Below are positions 14,556-23,712 of a stretch of 64,000 bases of DNA, piece after piece. Each line of letters opens with the position of its first letter. The stretch's first letter is position 1. The position numbers and the translations under genes were made by a program. Source of the stretch: Methylocella silvestris (GTDB lineage: Bacteria > Pseudomonadota > Alphaproteobacteria > Rhizobiales > Beijerinckiaceae); the NCBI RefSeq assembly GCF_002891535.1, contig NZ_PDZR01000005.1, forward strand, positions 104,453-168,452. The letters run 5' to 3'. The notes under the pieces are model-generated. The model worked only from the letters and a program-made list of their open reading frames with translations, was not told the DNA's origin and did not search any database.

Positions 14556-14996
14556 CGATGATCCTTGAGTGGCGCCGTAGCCGCAACCCCCGACCGTCGC
14601 CAAAGCAACGTCGTTTTCGGTCCTTATCGAACCATTAAGCCAAAGAGCAATGGCGCAAGCTGATGTCTTGGCTCTCCAGCCGGTAGCGATACTCGCGAAA
14701 TTTCGCGGCATCAATCTTCGATCCTGGAGCAACAGGATCTTGGAGCTTTGGGACGTTTACCTCGGTTTAGCCGAGCGTCTCAGCTTTGCCGGAAACGGAC
14801 TAACCTATTTCACACACCGCGTATCGGGCGAAGACGACGACATCTCGACGCTGACCGCAGCTTTACATAAGCGAAAAGGCAATCCTTATTTGGTGAAACT
14901 AGCCGCTTTCGCCTGAAACGCCAAGCGCTTTTGCAGAAATAGGTCCGGAAATTATCTCCGCCAAGGAGCGTCCCGCTCAGCGCGCCGAGTCAGGTC
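14556..14996. other. Intergenic region between prmC and the DUF4167 gene
   Basis: About 440 bases. A plus-strand frame of 88 codons (14650-14916) opens here, but it has no convincing ribosome-binding site, no motif and an antisense position to the flanking genes, so I do not call it. The region is less GC-rich than its surroundings and probably contains the promoter of the DUF4167 gene. No repeat or RNA gene was seen. Confidence 0.45.
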
Positions 14997-15917
14997 TCAG
15001 GCGAATTTGGCGAGGATAATACGTTCGACGCCGCCGAGGTCAAGTCTGAAATTGCGCGCCGAAAAGGAAGCTTCCCGAAGCAGAGCGTCGACGTCCTTGC
15101 CCTGCCCTTGACCGATCTCAAGCGCGACGAGGCCATCCGGCGCGAGCAGCCGCGCCGCGGCTGGAATGATCGCCCGATAGGCGTCGAGACCGTCTTCGCC
15201 GCCATCGAGCGCAAGCAGTGGATCGTAGATGCGCACCTCCGGCTCGAGACGAGCAATATCCCCGCGCGAAATATAGGGCGGATTGGAGACGATGATGTCG
15301 AAGCGCGCCGAACTCCGCCCCTCCAGCGGAGCGGCCCAATCTGCGCAGATGAGCTTGCCCCGGCCTTGCAGCCCCTGCGCAGCGAGATTCTTATCCGCGA
15401 TCGCGCAAGCGGCCGGCGCGAGATCGACGCCGACCCCGAAAGCGTTCGGCAGGCTGGCGAGCAGCGCGCAAAGAAGTGCGCCGGAGCCGACGCCAAGATC
15501 GAGGATGCGCCAGTCCCTGCCCGTATCGGCGCCGACAACGTCGAGCACGGCCTCGACCAGCGTTTCGGTGTCCGCCCTCGGGTCGAGAGCCGCGGGGCCG
15601 AGATCAAAGCGCGCGCCCCAAAATTCACGCGCGCCGAGGATGCGCGAGACCGGCTCGCGGGCGAGCCGCCGCGCCGCCATGCGTTCGAGCGCTTGCGCGC
15701 CGCACGCGCCGAGCAGCGCGCCAGGATCGCGCAGCAGCCCGGCATGGTCGATGCCGCTCGCGGCGCAAACAAGCAGCCGGGCGTCAAGATCGGCCGATGA
15801 AACGCCCGCCTCGACAAGGGCGCCGGCAAGGATGCGTCGCGCCCGATCGCGCGGCGTCCTTGCGTCGAAGCCGGGCGGCCGCGTCATACGCTGAGGCGCC
15901 TCGCGCGCGCCGCTCAC
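14997..15917 (-). CDS. prmC: Release factor glutamine methyltransferase
   Basis: 306 residues. PrmC (HemK) methylates the Gln of the GGQ motif in release factors. Evidence is the helical N-terminal domain (ARRILAGALVEAGVSSADLDARLLVCAA), EPVSRILGAREFWG, LDPRADTETLVEAVL, the SAM loop ILDLGVGSGALLCALL and the catalytic NPPY in IIVSNPPYISRGDI. The ATG at 15917 overlaps the htpG stop by four bases (ATGA); a later ATG at 15887 (MTRPPGFDARTP) is an alternative. The usual upstream partner prfA is not here; htpG takes its place. Confidence 0.93.
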   Translation of the reverse strand: MSGAREAPQRMTRPPGFDARTPRDRARRILAGALVEAGVSSADLDARLLVCAASGIDHAGLLRDPGALLGACGAQALERMAARRLAREPVSRILGAREFWGARFDLGPAALDPRADTETLVEAVLDVVGADTGRDWRILDLGVGSGALLCALLASLPNAFGVGVDLAPAACAIADKNLAAQGLQGRGKLICADWAAPLEGRSSARFDIIVSNPPYISRGDIARLEPEVRIYDPLLALDGGEDGLDAYRAIIPAAARLLAPDGLVALEIGQGQGKDVDALLREASFSARNFRLDLGGVERIILAKFA

Positions 15918-17866
15918 GCCGCCGGCCGCGCCGCCGCCTCAATGAGGATGCGCGTTAGCCGCGCGGCGAAATCCGACGCATTCTGCGGCTTCTCGCCTTC
16001 CATCAGCCGCGCCTCGTCGAAAATCAGCCAGGTAATATCCTCGATCTTCTGCTTGTCGGACGATCCGATCAGCCCCGCGAGCGCCTCGATCAGGGGATGC
16101 TTTGGATTGATCTCGAGGATGGGCTTGGTCGCCGCGCCGAGCTGGCCGTGCTCGGCCAGCAATTGTTCGAGCCGGCGGTCGGGGCCGCGGTCCGGCGCGA
16201 TCAGGCAGGCCGGACTTTGCGCCAACCGCTCGGAGGCGCGCACTTCCTCGACGGCGCCTTCCAGCGTCTGCTTCATCAGCGCGAACAGAACGGCGAGATT
16301 GGCCGGCTGCTTCGTCTCCGGCTCGGCGTCGGCCTTGGCGTCAAGACGCGGGATGGAAGCGATATCAGCCGCGCCCTGCGTGACTGATTTGAATGGCTTG
16401 CCGTCATAGCCCGCCGCCGTTCCAACCCAGAAGGCGTCGATCGGATCGGGCAGCAACAAAACCTCAACGCCCCGCGCCGCAAAACCCTCGAGCTGCGGGC
16501 TCGCCGCGAGGCGCTTCAGATCATCGCCCAGCAGATAATAGATCGCGGTCTGGTTTTCCTTGAGGCCGGCGACGTATTCCTTCAGCGTGCGAGCGCCCTC
16601 GGGATGGGTCGAGCTGGCAAAGCGCGCGAGATCAAACAAGGCGGCGCGCTTCTCCGGGCTCTCATAGAGGCCCTCCTTGAGAACGACGCCGAAATGTTCC
16701 CACACCTCGGCGAATTTTGCCGGATCGCTTTCCGAGAGCTTCACCAACTCCTGCAAGAGGCGATTGGCGACCGCCTTCTTGATCGCGCCAAACACCGGGC
16801 TTTCCTGGATCATCTCGCGCGAGACGTTCAGGGGCAGATCGGCCGAATCGACGACAATGCGCACGAAACGCAGCCATCTCGGCAGGATCTCGGCGTCATC
16901 GCTGATGAGGACGTGGCGCACATAGAGCTTGCCGCGGCCATGGCGCTCGGGATTGAACAGGTCGAACGGCCGGGAGGAAGGCACGAAGGCCAGCACCGTA
17001 TATTCGTGCCGTCCCTCCGCGCGCCAATGGACGGTCAGCGCGGGCTCGTCGAACTGGCCGGAAATCGTGTGGTAGAAATCGGCGTATTCTTCGGGCTTGA
17101 TCGCGCTTTTCGGCTTGGTCCAGAGCGCCTGCCCGTCGCTGAGGCGGCGCGGCTCGGCGCCTGGGCTTTCGACGAGATCGATCGGCGCCGCGAGCGCGCT
17201 CGAATGTTCGCGCACGATCTGCTCGATCTTGTAAGGGTCGAGGTATTCCTTGGAAGCGTCATTGATATGGAGCGCGACGCGCGTTCCGTGCTCGGGCGCC
17301 TGATCGAGGACGAGCGGCGCGATGGTAAAAGCGCCCTTGCCATCGGAGCTCCAGACAAAGGCTTCATTCGAGCCGGCGCGGCGCGAATAGACGTCGACGC
17401 GGTCGGCGACCATGAAGGCCGAATAAAAGCCGATGCCGAACTGGCCGATGAGATCGACATGCGGATTTTTTTCCGCGCCGGCTTCCGTCTCCGGCGCTTC
17501 CGCATCGTCGCCGGCCTCCGCCGACTCCGGCCGCGCGCCGAGCCGGTCTAGAAAAGCCCGCGTGCCCGAGCGCGCGATGGTGCCAAGCGAATCGGCCAGC
17601 TCCTCGCGGGTCATGCCGACGCCATTGTCCTCAACGCTGAGGACGCCGGCTTCCTTATCGAGCGCGATCAGGATTTTGAACGGCGCCGCGGCGAATTCGG
17701 CATTCGCCAGGGCTTCGTAGCGCAGCTTTTCGCAGGCGTCGGCGGCGTTGGACAAAAGCTCGCGCAGGAAAATGTCGCGATCGGAATAGATCGAATGCAC
17801 CATGAGGTGCAGCAGCCTTGCGACGTCGGCTTGAAATGCTTGGGATTGTCCAGCGGCTTCGGTCAT
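15914..17866 (-). CDS. htpG: Molecular chaperone HtpG (Hsp90)
   Basis: 650 residues. It is an ATP-dependent homodimeric chaperone. The N-terminal GHKL ATPase has FLRELLSNAADACEKLRYEA, LSVEDNGVGMTREEL, a DLIGQFGIGFYSAFMVADRV lid region and GTRVALHI. The middle domain has LYVRHVLISDDAEILPRWLRFVRIVVDSADLPLNVSREMIQ, and the C-terminal dimerisation part follows. An acidic Glu/Ala-rich stretch of about 20 residues (ESAEAGDDAEAPETEAGAEK) sits in the lid, longer than in Escherichia coli. It is the first gene of a coupled pair with prmC. Confidence 0.96.
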   Translation of the reverse strand: MTEAAGQSQAFQADVARLLHLMVHSIYSDRDIFLRELLSNAADACEKLRYEALANAEFAAAPFKILIALDKEAGVLSVEDNGVGMTREELADSLGTIARSGTRAFLDRLGARPESAEAGDDAEAPETEAGAEKNPHVDLIGQFGIGFYSAFMVADRVDVYSRRAGSNEAFVWSSDGKGAFTIAPLVLDQAPEHGTRVALHINDASKEYLDPYKIEQIVREHSSALAAPIDLVESPGAEPRRLSDGQALWTKPKSAIKPEEYADFYHTISGQFDEPALTVHWRAEGRHEYTVLAFVPSSRPFDLFNPERHGRGKLYVRHVLISDDAEILPRWLRFVRIVVDSADLPLNVSREMIQESPVFGAIKKAVANRLLQELVKLSESDPAKFAEVWEHFGVVLKEGLYESPEKRAALFDLARFASSTHPEGARTLKEYVAGLKENQTAIYYLLGDDLKRLAASPQLEGFAARGVEVLLLPDPIDAFWVGTAAGYDGKPFKSVTQGAADIASIPRLDAKADAEPETKQPANLAVLFALMKQTLEGAVEEVRASERLAQSPACLIAPDRGPDRRLEQLLAEHGQLGAATKPILEINPKHPLIEALAGLIGSSDKQKIEDITWLIFDEARLMEGEKPQNASDFAARLTRILIEAAARPAA

Positions 17867-18148
17867 TTGAACAGGATGCTCCAGGAATTTTTCGCGCGCT
17901 TCGGAGCCGATCCTCGCCGGCCCGCGACGCGCTGTAAATGCGTTTGCGAACGACCCGCCCGCCGCTCCTTCGCCAAGAGGCTAGCGGCTCGCTCCAAGCC
18001 GCAGATATCGCCTTTGCTTAGCTCTCGCGCAAGAGCGGCCAAGGGCGACAGAGACCGCTCGCTCTGTCGCGAAACCGTCAGAAAAGCCCTTGATGAAGGC
18101 GGAACGGCGCGCAATGATGCCACATCGGGGCGAAAAACAGAAAACGGC

Positions 18149-18538
18149 ATGAGCGATTTGGAGACCTCCGAAGAGGCAAATCCGGCAGCCGAGATGCGGG
18201 CTCCTGCGCTCGCGTTCCGCGCGGCGCCGCAAACTCAAGCGCCCGTTTCCTTCGACCGGTCCGAATTGCGCGAGATCCTGAACCTCTACGGCCGCAAGGT
18301 GGCCGAAGGCGAATGGCGCGACTATGCGGTCGATTTCACCGCGCAGAAAGCGATATTCTCGGTCTACCGCCGCGCCTGCGAATGCGCCCTTTACCGGATC
18401 GAGAAGACGCCGAAGCTCGCCAGGAAGCAGGGCGCCTATGCGGTCGTCGCGACCGGGGGACTGGTGCTGAAGCGCGGCGGCGATCTGCGCCGCGTCCTTG
18501 CCGTTCTCGACAAGCGGCTGCGGCTGGTCTCCAGCTGA
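18149..18538 (+). CDS. DUF2794 domain-containing protein
   Basis: 129 residues from the ATG at 18149 (MSDLETSEEANPA); the open frame begins further up but the upstream part is low-complexity. The conserved section is VSFDRSELREILNLYGRKVAEGEWRDYAVDFTAQKAIFSVYRRACECALYRIEKTPKLARKQGAYAVVATGGLVLKRG, the signature of the DUF2794 family of alphaproteobacteria. Function is unknown. It is divergent from htpG and convergent with the BI-1 gene, separated from it by a hairpin. Confidence 0.88.
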   Translation: MSDLETSEEANPAAEMRAPALAFRAAPQTQAPVSFDRSELREILNLYGRKVAEGEWRDYAVDFTAQKAIFSVYRRACECALYRIEKTPKLARKQGAYAVVATGGLVLKRGGDLRRVLAVLDKRLRLVSS

Positions 18539-18555
18539 GCGGAAGCCAAAATGAA

Positions 18556-18583
18556 AGAAGGCCCCGCCTGAGCGGAGCCTTCT
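18556..18583. terminator. Bidirectional hairpin terminator
   Basis: A 12-base arm (18556-18567, beginning AGAAGG) pairs with 18572-18583 with one mismatch around a CTGA loop. It lies between the convergent DUF2794 and BI-1 family genes, 17 and 21 bases from their stops. T/C-rich sequence follows the right arm. Position and structure fit a shared intrinsic terminator. Confidence 0.75.
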
Positions 18584-18604
18584 CCCTATCATGTCACAGA
18601 ATAC

Positions 18605-19390
18605 TTAGCTGTTGCGGTCGCCGCTGAGGAAGAGAAGCGACTGGAAGATATTGATGAAATCGAGATACAGCATCAGCGCGCCGTTGATCGATTTCTTGGT
18701 CGCGACCTCGTAGCCGTCGCCCTCGTAATACATTTCCTTGATCGCCTGCGTATCCCAGGCGGTCAGACCCGAGAAGATCAGAACCGAGAGGATCGACAGG
18801 CCAAACTGGAACGCCGTGCTCTGGACAAATATGTTCACGACGCTCGCGATAACGAGACCGATGAGGCCCATCACGAGGAACGAACCCATCGCCGAGAGGT
18901 CGCGCTTGGTCGTATATCCGTAAAGGCTCAATCCGCCGAACGCTGCGGCGGTGACGAAGAAGGCCCGCGTGACCGACGCGCCGGTATAAACCAGCAGGAT
19001 CGACGACATCGACAGGCCCATCGCCGCCGCGAAGGCGAAGAACATGATGCGCGCCGAAGACGCCGACATCTGATTGATTCGGAACGAGAAGAACAGCACG
19101 AAAGCCAGCGGGGCCAGCATCACGACATATTTGAGCGGGCTGCCGTAAAGCGTCGCGCCGAAGGCGGTCAGCGGAATGCGGCCCATCTGGGCCACCGCTT
19201 GCGAAGAATCGCCTGCAACAGCAAGCATGTTGACGCCGAGCGCGACAAGACCGGTCAGCGCGAGGCCGACCATCATGTTGTTGTAAACGCCCAGCATATA
19301 GGTGCGAAGGCCCTGATCAATTTCGGCGCGGCCGGCCCGCGCGACGCCCTGACCCCAGCGGGCGCTTGCGTTGCGGTCAAAGTCGGACAT
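18605..19390 (-). CDS. Bax inhibitor-1 (YccA/YbhL) family membrane protein
   Basis: 261 residues from the ATG at 19390, preceded by GAGGAATCTC as a good ribosome-binding site; the longer frame to 19507 has an unlikely basic leader. Seven hydrophobic segments are visible after about residue 30 (MMVGLALTGLVALGVNML, YVVMLAPLAFVLFFSF, IMFFAFAAAMGLSMSSILLVYTG and so on), with the family features SLYGYTTKRDLSAMGSFLVMGLIG and FSGLTAWDTQAIKEMYY. The acidic residues near the C-terminus are those proposed for pH-sensitive calcium leak in this family. Cellular role here is not known. Confidence 0.92.
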   Translation of the reverse strand: MSDFDRNASARWGQGVARAGRAEIDQGLRTYMLGVYNNMMVGLALTGLVALGVNMLAVAGDSSQAVAQMGRIPLTAFGATLYGSPLKYVVMLAPLAFVLFFSFRINQMSASSARIMFFAFAAAMGLSMSSILLVYTGASVTRAFFVTAAAFGGLSLYGYTTKRDLSAMGSFLVMGLIGLVIASVVNIFVQSTAFQFGLSILSVLIFSGLTAWDTQAIKEMYYEGDGYEVATKKSINGALMLYLDFINIFQSLLFLSGDRNS

Positions 19391-19636
19391 GAGATTCCTC
19401 TGAAAGTTAGCGAGGCGACGGCGCCTCCTGCTGCCGCCAACGAAGGCGGTCGTAGCTGCAATATGGCCTAGTGGCGAAGGGCGTACAAGAGAGTGTAACA
19501 TGAACAATACTTAAGGTTTGCGCCATGCGGGGCCTGCGCCAGACACGAGAATCCTGGATCGCCTCACCAAAACGTTCGCGATAGGAAAATACTTAAAGAA
19601 CAAGAAGACAAGCATTCTCGCAAATTCCGCGCCGCC

Positions 19637-22258
19637 CTATAAATCGCGCAGATAGGGCGCAGCCTTGCGGCCGAGAATGCGCCAGGTTCCGACCAATCCG
19701 AGCAGGACGGTGAAAAGCAGCGCCGCCGCCGCCGCTCCCAGCGCCTGCGGCCAGAAGAAGGTGAAATCGATGCTCATCACGGATTTGGCGATCCCATAGG
19801 CCGCCGCCGTTCCGGCGGCGGCGCCAAACAACGCCGTCGCGAAGCCGATGAGAGCATATTCGGCGACAAAAGCGGTCAGCAGCCGGCCGCGTGTCGCTCC
19901 GAGGGTTTTCAGCACGACGGCGTCATGGATGCGCGCCTGCTGCCCGGCCGCGACGGCGCCGGCGAGCACCAGGATGGCGGCCACCAGCGCCACGCTCGAG
20001 GCGCCGCGCACCGCGCTGGCGAGCTGCGACACGATCGCGGCCGCCGATTCCAGCGCATCCTTGACCCGCACGCTGGTGATCGCCGGAAAAGCCGCGGCGA
20101 CGTCGCGGGCGAGAGCCATCTCGCGCGCCGGCCCGGCGCCCGGCAGCGAGAGCGTCGCAAGATCATTATAGGGCGCGCCGGCAAAGGTGTTTGGAGAGAA
20201 CACCAGCACGAAATTGATGCCGATCACCCGCCAGTCGACTTTGCGGATGTTCGCCACCTTGCCGGTGATGATCCGGCCCAGCACATTGACGGCGATGTCG
20301 TCGCCGATTTTCAGCCCGAGGCCGTCGGCGATCTGGCTTTCAAGGGAAATCAAGGGCGCTCCGGCGTAATCCTTCGGCCACCATTCGCCTTTGACCAGCG
20401 TCGAGCCCTGCGGCGGCGCATCGGCGAAGGTGATCCCGCGATCGCCCTGGAGCGCCCAGGCGGCGCTCTCCTTCGGCTGCGCTTTTTCCGCCGCGACGCC
20501 TTTCAGTTCGACGATGCGGCCGCGCAGCATCGGCACGAGCGCAAGCTTGCCGTCCGGCGCTTTCTGCTTGACGAATTGCGAAAATTCATCGGCGCGCGCG
20601 CTCGGCACATCGAGAAAGAAGAAGCTTGGCGCCTCGCCCGCGCCCGCCGTTTTCAATTCGCCCCGGATATTATTGTCAATCAGCACCAGGGCGACGAGCA
20701 GCGCGAGGCCAAGGCCAAGCGACAATACGACGGACGGCGTCAGGGCGCCGGGGCGATAAATATTGGCGATGGCGAGGCGCAGCGGCAGCCATCGCGCGCG
20801 CGGCAGCTTGCGCGCGATCCGCATGATCAGGAAGGCGACGAGCCGCAGCGCCGCCAGCGCGGCGAGCGTCGCGCCGGCATAGATCAGCGTGAGCTTGCGG
20901 TCGCCGGCAAGGATCAGGGCCGAGGCGAGCAGCGCAGCGGCCGCCGCGAAAGCGATGGCGATATAGCGCGCGCGCGGCCGGCTTGCGACGATCTCGATCG
21001 CGTCGCGAAAAATCGCCTGTGCGGGGACGTCATGGGCGAGCCCGAGCGGCAGGGCGGCGAAGGCGAGCGCGGTCAAAAGCCCATAGAGCGCGCCCTCTAA
21101 CATTGGCCTTGGATGGATCGCGGGCGCGAGCGGGAACGGCAGCAGATCGCCGAAGGCGGCGGCGGCGACATAGGGCAGAAGAGCGCCGACGACGGCCCCC
21201 AGCGCGACGCCGATCAAGGCGACGAGCATGATCTCGATAAGCATCACGGCGAAAACGCGCGACCCGCTGGCGCCGAGCGATTTCAGGATCGCAATCGTCG
21301 TGCGCTTGCGCGCGACATAGGTGCGGACCGCATTGGCGACGCCAACGCCGCCGACGATCAGCGACGAGAGGCCGACCAGCGTCAGAAATTGCGTGAAACG
21401 ATCGAGGTTGCGGGAAAACTGCGGCGAGATGTTTTTGCGCGTGCGAATTTCCCAGCCTGCGCCCGGAACCTCCGCGCGGGCGCGGTCGGCGAAAGCCTCG
21501 ACGGCGGCGTCCGGCGCCGGCGTCTCTGCCTGTCCAAGCGCGACGCGATAGACGAAATGGGCGAGCGCGCCCGGTTGCAAAAGGCCGCTCGCGCGCAGTC
21601 CCGCTTCGCTCATCAGCACGCGCGGTCCGAAGCCAACGCCCCCGGCAAGTTGATCCGGCTCTTTCGTCAGCATTGCGCGAAGCTGGTAGCGGCCCTGCCC
21701 GATCCGGATTTCCTCCCCGGACGAAACGCCAAGACGCGGCGCGAGGGCCTGATCGACGGCGACGCCAAAGACGCCGTCCCGCTCGGACAGCGCGTCGGCA
21801 AGCGGGGTCGCCGGCTCAAGACCGATCGTCCCCGCAAGCGGATAAAGACCATCGATCGCCTTGATTTCGACCATCGCCACATTGCCAGCTTCGCCGCCAG
21901 GCTGGCCGGCTGGACGCGCCATGGCCCGCATCAGGACGACGCTGGAGACGCGGCCCGCTCCGGCAAGAAAGGCGCGCTCAGCCCCGCTCGCCTCGCGTTG
22001 GGCGAGATCGAAGGAGACGTCGCCGCCAAGGATCGCGCCGCCTTCGCGCGCGAGGCCGTCCTTCAGCGACAGCGACAGCGAGCCGACGCCGGTGATTGCG
22101 GCGACGCCGACGGCGATGCAGCCGAGAAAAATAACAAAGCCCGACAGGCCGCCGCGCAGATCACGCAAGGCGAATTTCAGGGCGAGCGGCGCGCGCCAGC
22201 CGCGCCGCGCCAGGGTTTGCGCGGGGGCCGAGCCGGCGGCGACGTCGAGTTGCTCCAT
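19637..22258 (-). CDS. ybbP: ABC transporter permease, YbbP type (FtsX domains)
   Basis: 873 residues from the ATG at 22258. It has a first membrane helix (LSGFVIFLGCIAVGVAAITGVGSLS), a large periplasmic MacB-type domain, two blocks of FtsX helices (about 300-420 and 770-870) and another periplasmic domain between. This is the YbbP architecture: the permease partner of the ATPase YbbA, which in E. coli is encoded next to and divergent from tesA. The YbbA partner in this window is at 25955-26662 on the same strand, 3.7 kb away, separated by unrelated genes. The complex belongs to the mechanotransmission (MacB/LolCDE-like) ABC class. Confidence 0.9.
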   Translation of the reverse strand: MEQLDVAAGSAPAQTLARRGWRAPLALKFALRDLRGGLSGFVIFLGCIAVGVAAITGVGSLSLSLKDGLAREGGAILGGDVSFDLAQREASGAERAFLAGAGRVSSVVLMRAMARPAGQPGGEAGNVAMVEIKAIDGLYPLAGTIGLEPATPLADALSERDGVFGVAVDQALAPRLGVSSGEEIRIGQGRYQLRAMLTKEPDQLAGGVGFGPRVLMSEAGLRASGLLQPGALAHFVYRVALGQAETPAPDAAVEAFADRARAEVPGAGWEIRTRKNISPQFSRNLDRFTQFLTLVGLSSLIVGGVGVANAVRTYVARKRTTIAILKSLGASGSRVFAVMLIEIMLVALIGVALGAVVGALLPYVAAAAFGDLLPFPLAPAIHPRPMLEGALYGLLTALAFAALPLGLAHDVPAQAIFRDAIEIVASRPRARYIAIAFAAAAALLASALILAGDRKLTLIYAGATLAALAALRLVAFLIMRIARKLPRARWLPLRLAIANIYRPGALTPSVVLSLGLGLALLVALVLIDNNIRGELKTAGAGEAPSFFFLDVPSARADEFSQFVKQKAPDGKLALVPMLRGRIVELKGVAAEKAQPKESAAWALQGDRGITFADAPPQGSTLVKGEWWPKDYAGAPLISLESQIADGLGLKIGDDIAVNVLGRIITGKVANIRKVDWRVIGINFVLVFSPNTFAGAPYNDLATLSLPGAGPAREMALARDVAAAFPAITSVRVKDALESAAAIVSQLASAVRGASSVALVAAILVLAGAVAAGQQARIHDAVVLKTLGATRGRLLTAFVAEYALIGFATALFGAAAGTAAAYGIAKSVMSIDFTFFWPQALGAAAAALLFTVLLGLVGTWRILGRKAAPYLRDL

Positions 22259-22302
22259 CAAATCAACTTTCTGCGCGGCGCGCGCATGTTTGCGCAACCT
22301 GT

Positions 22303-22623
22303 TCAGCCGAAATGGACGGCGAGCCAGATCGTCGCCGCGCCGGCGGCGGTCCATTCGACGCGATGCTTGCGCAGCGCCGCAATGAAAAGATGATCGCCCG
22401 GAGCGAGGCGGCGGACCTCGTCCTCATCGGCGAAGCGAAGCCCCGCCGCTCCCACAAGAAGCAGCACCCATTCGGCGCGCGCCTGCTCGTACCAGAATCC
22501 GGGCGGGCTCGCCTGCCCATGCGAGACGATGCGCTCGATTCTTACGCCCGGCGCCTCCAGCAGGGAGCGAAACTCTTCGGCGGCTGGATTGACGCCGACG
22601 ATATCGAACAGATTTTCGCTCAC
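22303..22623 (-). CDS. Cupin-domain protein
   Basis: 106 residues. The sequence SPPGFWYEQARAEWVLLLVGAAGLRFADEDEVRRLAPGDHLFIAALRKHRVEWT is a compact single cupin barrel, with Glu and His at the places of cupin metal ligands (E in ARAEWV, H in GDHLFI, H in KHRVEW). It resembles the small cupins often annotated as phosphoribosylaminoimidazole carboxylase-like or cupin_2. It starts 18 bases after the DUF6691 gene stop and ends 44 bases before ybbP, so all four minus-strand genes here could be one transcript. Confidence 0.82.
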   Translation of the reverse strand: MSENLFDIVGVNPAAEEFRSLLEAPGVRIERIVSHGQASPPGFWYEQARAEWVLLLVGAAGLRFADEDEVRRLAPGDHLFIAALRKHRVEWTAAGAATIWLAVHFG

Positions 22624-22641
22624 GCGCGGCCGGCGTCGCGG

Positions 22642-23133
22642 TCAGGCATCGGCCGGCTCGGCTGTTACAGCCGGACCCGGCGCCCCCACCGGCTTTGCTG
22701 CGGTCCCGCCGCGCCAGCGGTCATGGATCAAAATCCCGGCGGCCATCGCCAAAGCGAAGACAAAGACGCCGCCATTGCCGAGCGCCAGCGCGGCGATCGC
22801 CGGGCCGGGACATAATCCCGCCATGCCCCAGCCGATCCCGAACAGGGCCGCGCCGCCAAGCAATTTCGCATCGATAGTTTTGCCCGCCGGAACATGAAAA
22901 CTTTCGGCAAGCAACGGATGGCGCAGGCGACGCGACAGCCTGACCCCGAAGAACGAGACCGCGACCGCGCCAACGAGCACGAAGCCAAGGCTCGGGTCGA
23001 AGCGGCCGAAAATATCGAGGAATCCGCGCACGCGGGCAGGATCGATCATGCCGGACAGCGCAAGGCCAAAGCCGAAGAGGGCGCCGCAGCCAAGCGCCGC
23101 CAAGAATTGCGAGAGTTCGCGCCGGACGTTCAT
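22642..23133 (-). CDS. YeeE/YedE-type transporter half (DUF6691 family)
   Basis: 163 residues with four to five hydrophobic segments (FLAALGCGALFGFGLALSGM, GFVLVGAVAVSFFGVRL, LGGAALFGIGWGMAGLCPGPAIAALALG, GVFVFALAMAAGILI). WGMAGLCPGPA carries the conserved Cys of YeeE/YedE proteins, which conduct thiosulfate or related sulfur anions through Cys-lined pores. The ATG overlaps the stop of the upstream half by four bases, so both halves are coupled and probably form one two-chain channel. The last 25 residues are Ala/Pro-rich and cytosolic. Confidence 0.87.
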   Translation of the reverse strand: MNVRRELSQFLAALGCGALFGFGLALSGMIDPARVRGFLDIFGRFDPSLGFVLVGAVAVSFFGVRLSRRLRHPLLAESFHVPAGKTIDAKLLGGAALFGIGWGMAGLCPGPAIAALALGNGGVFVFALAMAAGILIHDRWRGGTAAKPVGAPGPAVTAEPADA

Positions 23134-23552
23134 GTCAGCCCCAGCGCGTTCATCAGCGCGACGGTCGCAATGGCGGTCGTCATGAATGTCGCGACGGCCG
23201 CAAGGGAGCGCGGCGACAGGCGGGCGAGGCCGCAGACGCCATGGCCGCTGGTGCAGCCCGATCCCAGCCGCGCGCCAAAGCCGACGAGGAGCCCAGCCAG
23301 CGCCAGAACGACAAGCGAGGCGTCAATATGCGAGGCCGGCCAGGCGCCGAAGGCCAGCCGGTAGATAAAGGGGCCGCCGAAAATCCCGAGCGCGAAGGCG
23401 AGATTGCGCAGGCTCCCCGCCGCCGGCCAGGACAGCCCCCCGCTAAGAATGCCGCTGACGCCGGCGATGCGGCCGTCGAGGATGAGATAGAGCGCCGCCG
23501 CGAGGCCGATGAAGGCGCCGCCGGCGAGCGATTGCAGATAGATCGGCCACAT
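23130..23552 (-). CDS. YeeE/YedE family sulfur-transport protein, N-terminal half
   Basis: 140 residues with four hydrophobic segments. GARLGSGCTSGHGVCGLARLSPRSLAAVATFMTTA is the conserved YeeE/YedE motif with two Cys that contact thiosulfate in the structurally characterised family member TsuA. The start codon at 23552 is the only sensible one. The gene leads a four-gene minus-strand run: YeeE half, DUF6691 half, cupin, ybbP. No rhodanese or persulfide dioxygenase gene is adjacent, so the sulfur compound handled is unknown. Confidence 0.87.
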   Translation of the reverse strand: MWPIYLQSLAGGAFIGLAAALYLILDGRIAGVSGILSGGLSWPAAGSLRNLAFALGIFGGPFIYRLAFGAWPASHIDASLVVLALAGLLVGFGARLGSGCTSGHGVCGLARLSPRSLAAVATFMTTAIATVALMNALGLT

Positions 23553-23712
23553 CGATTAAACATCCCAGGCCGGCGCTCGGCATTAAGGCTACGCGCCAAC
23601 CGCAAATTTTCGGAGCGAGCCCGATTCCTTATCAGAGCGCGCCACGCCGCCCCAAGTCACTTTTGCGCAAGGAGGCTTTTGCGCCCGACGGCCAGGATGG
23701 CGCGTTTGCCGC

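Noticed and set aside
14650..14916. 88-codon plus-strand frame between prmC and DUF4167 genes
   Set aside because: No ribosome-binding site, motif or neighbour support; kept only as an intergenic note.
21113..22393. 426-codon plus-strand frame opposite ybbP
   Set aside because: Low-complexity Arg/Asp/Ala composition and no motif; the minus strand is a clear permease.
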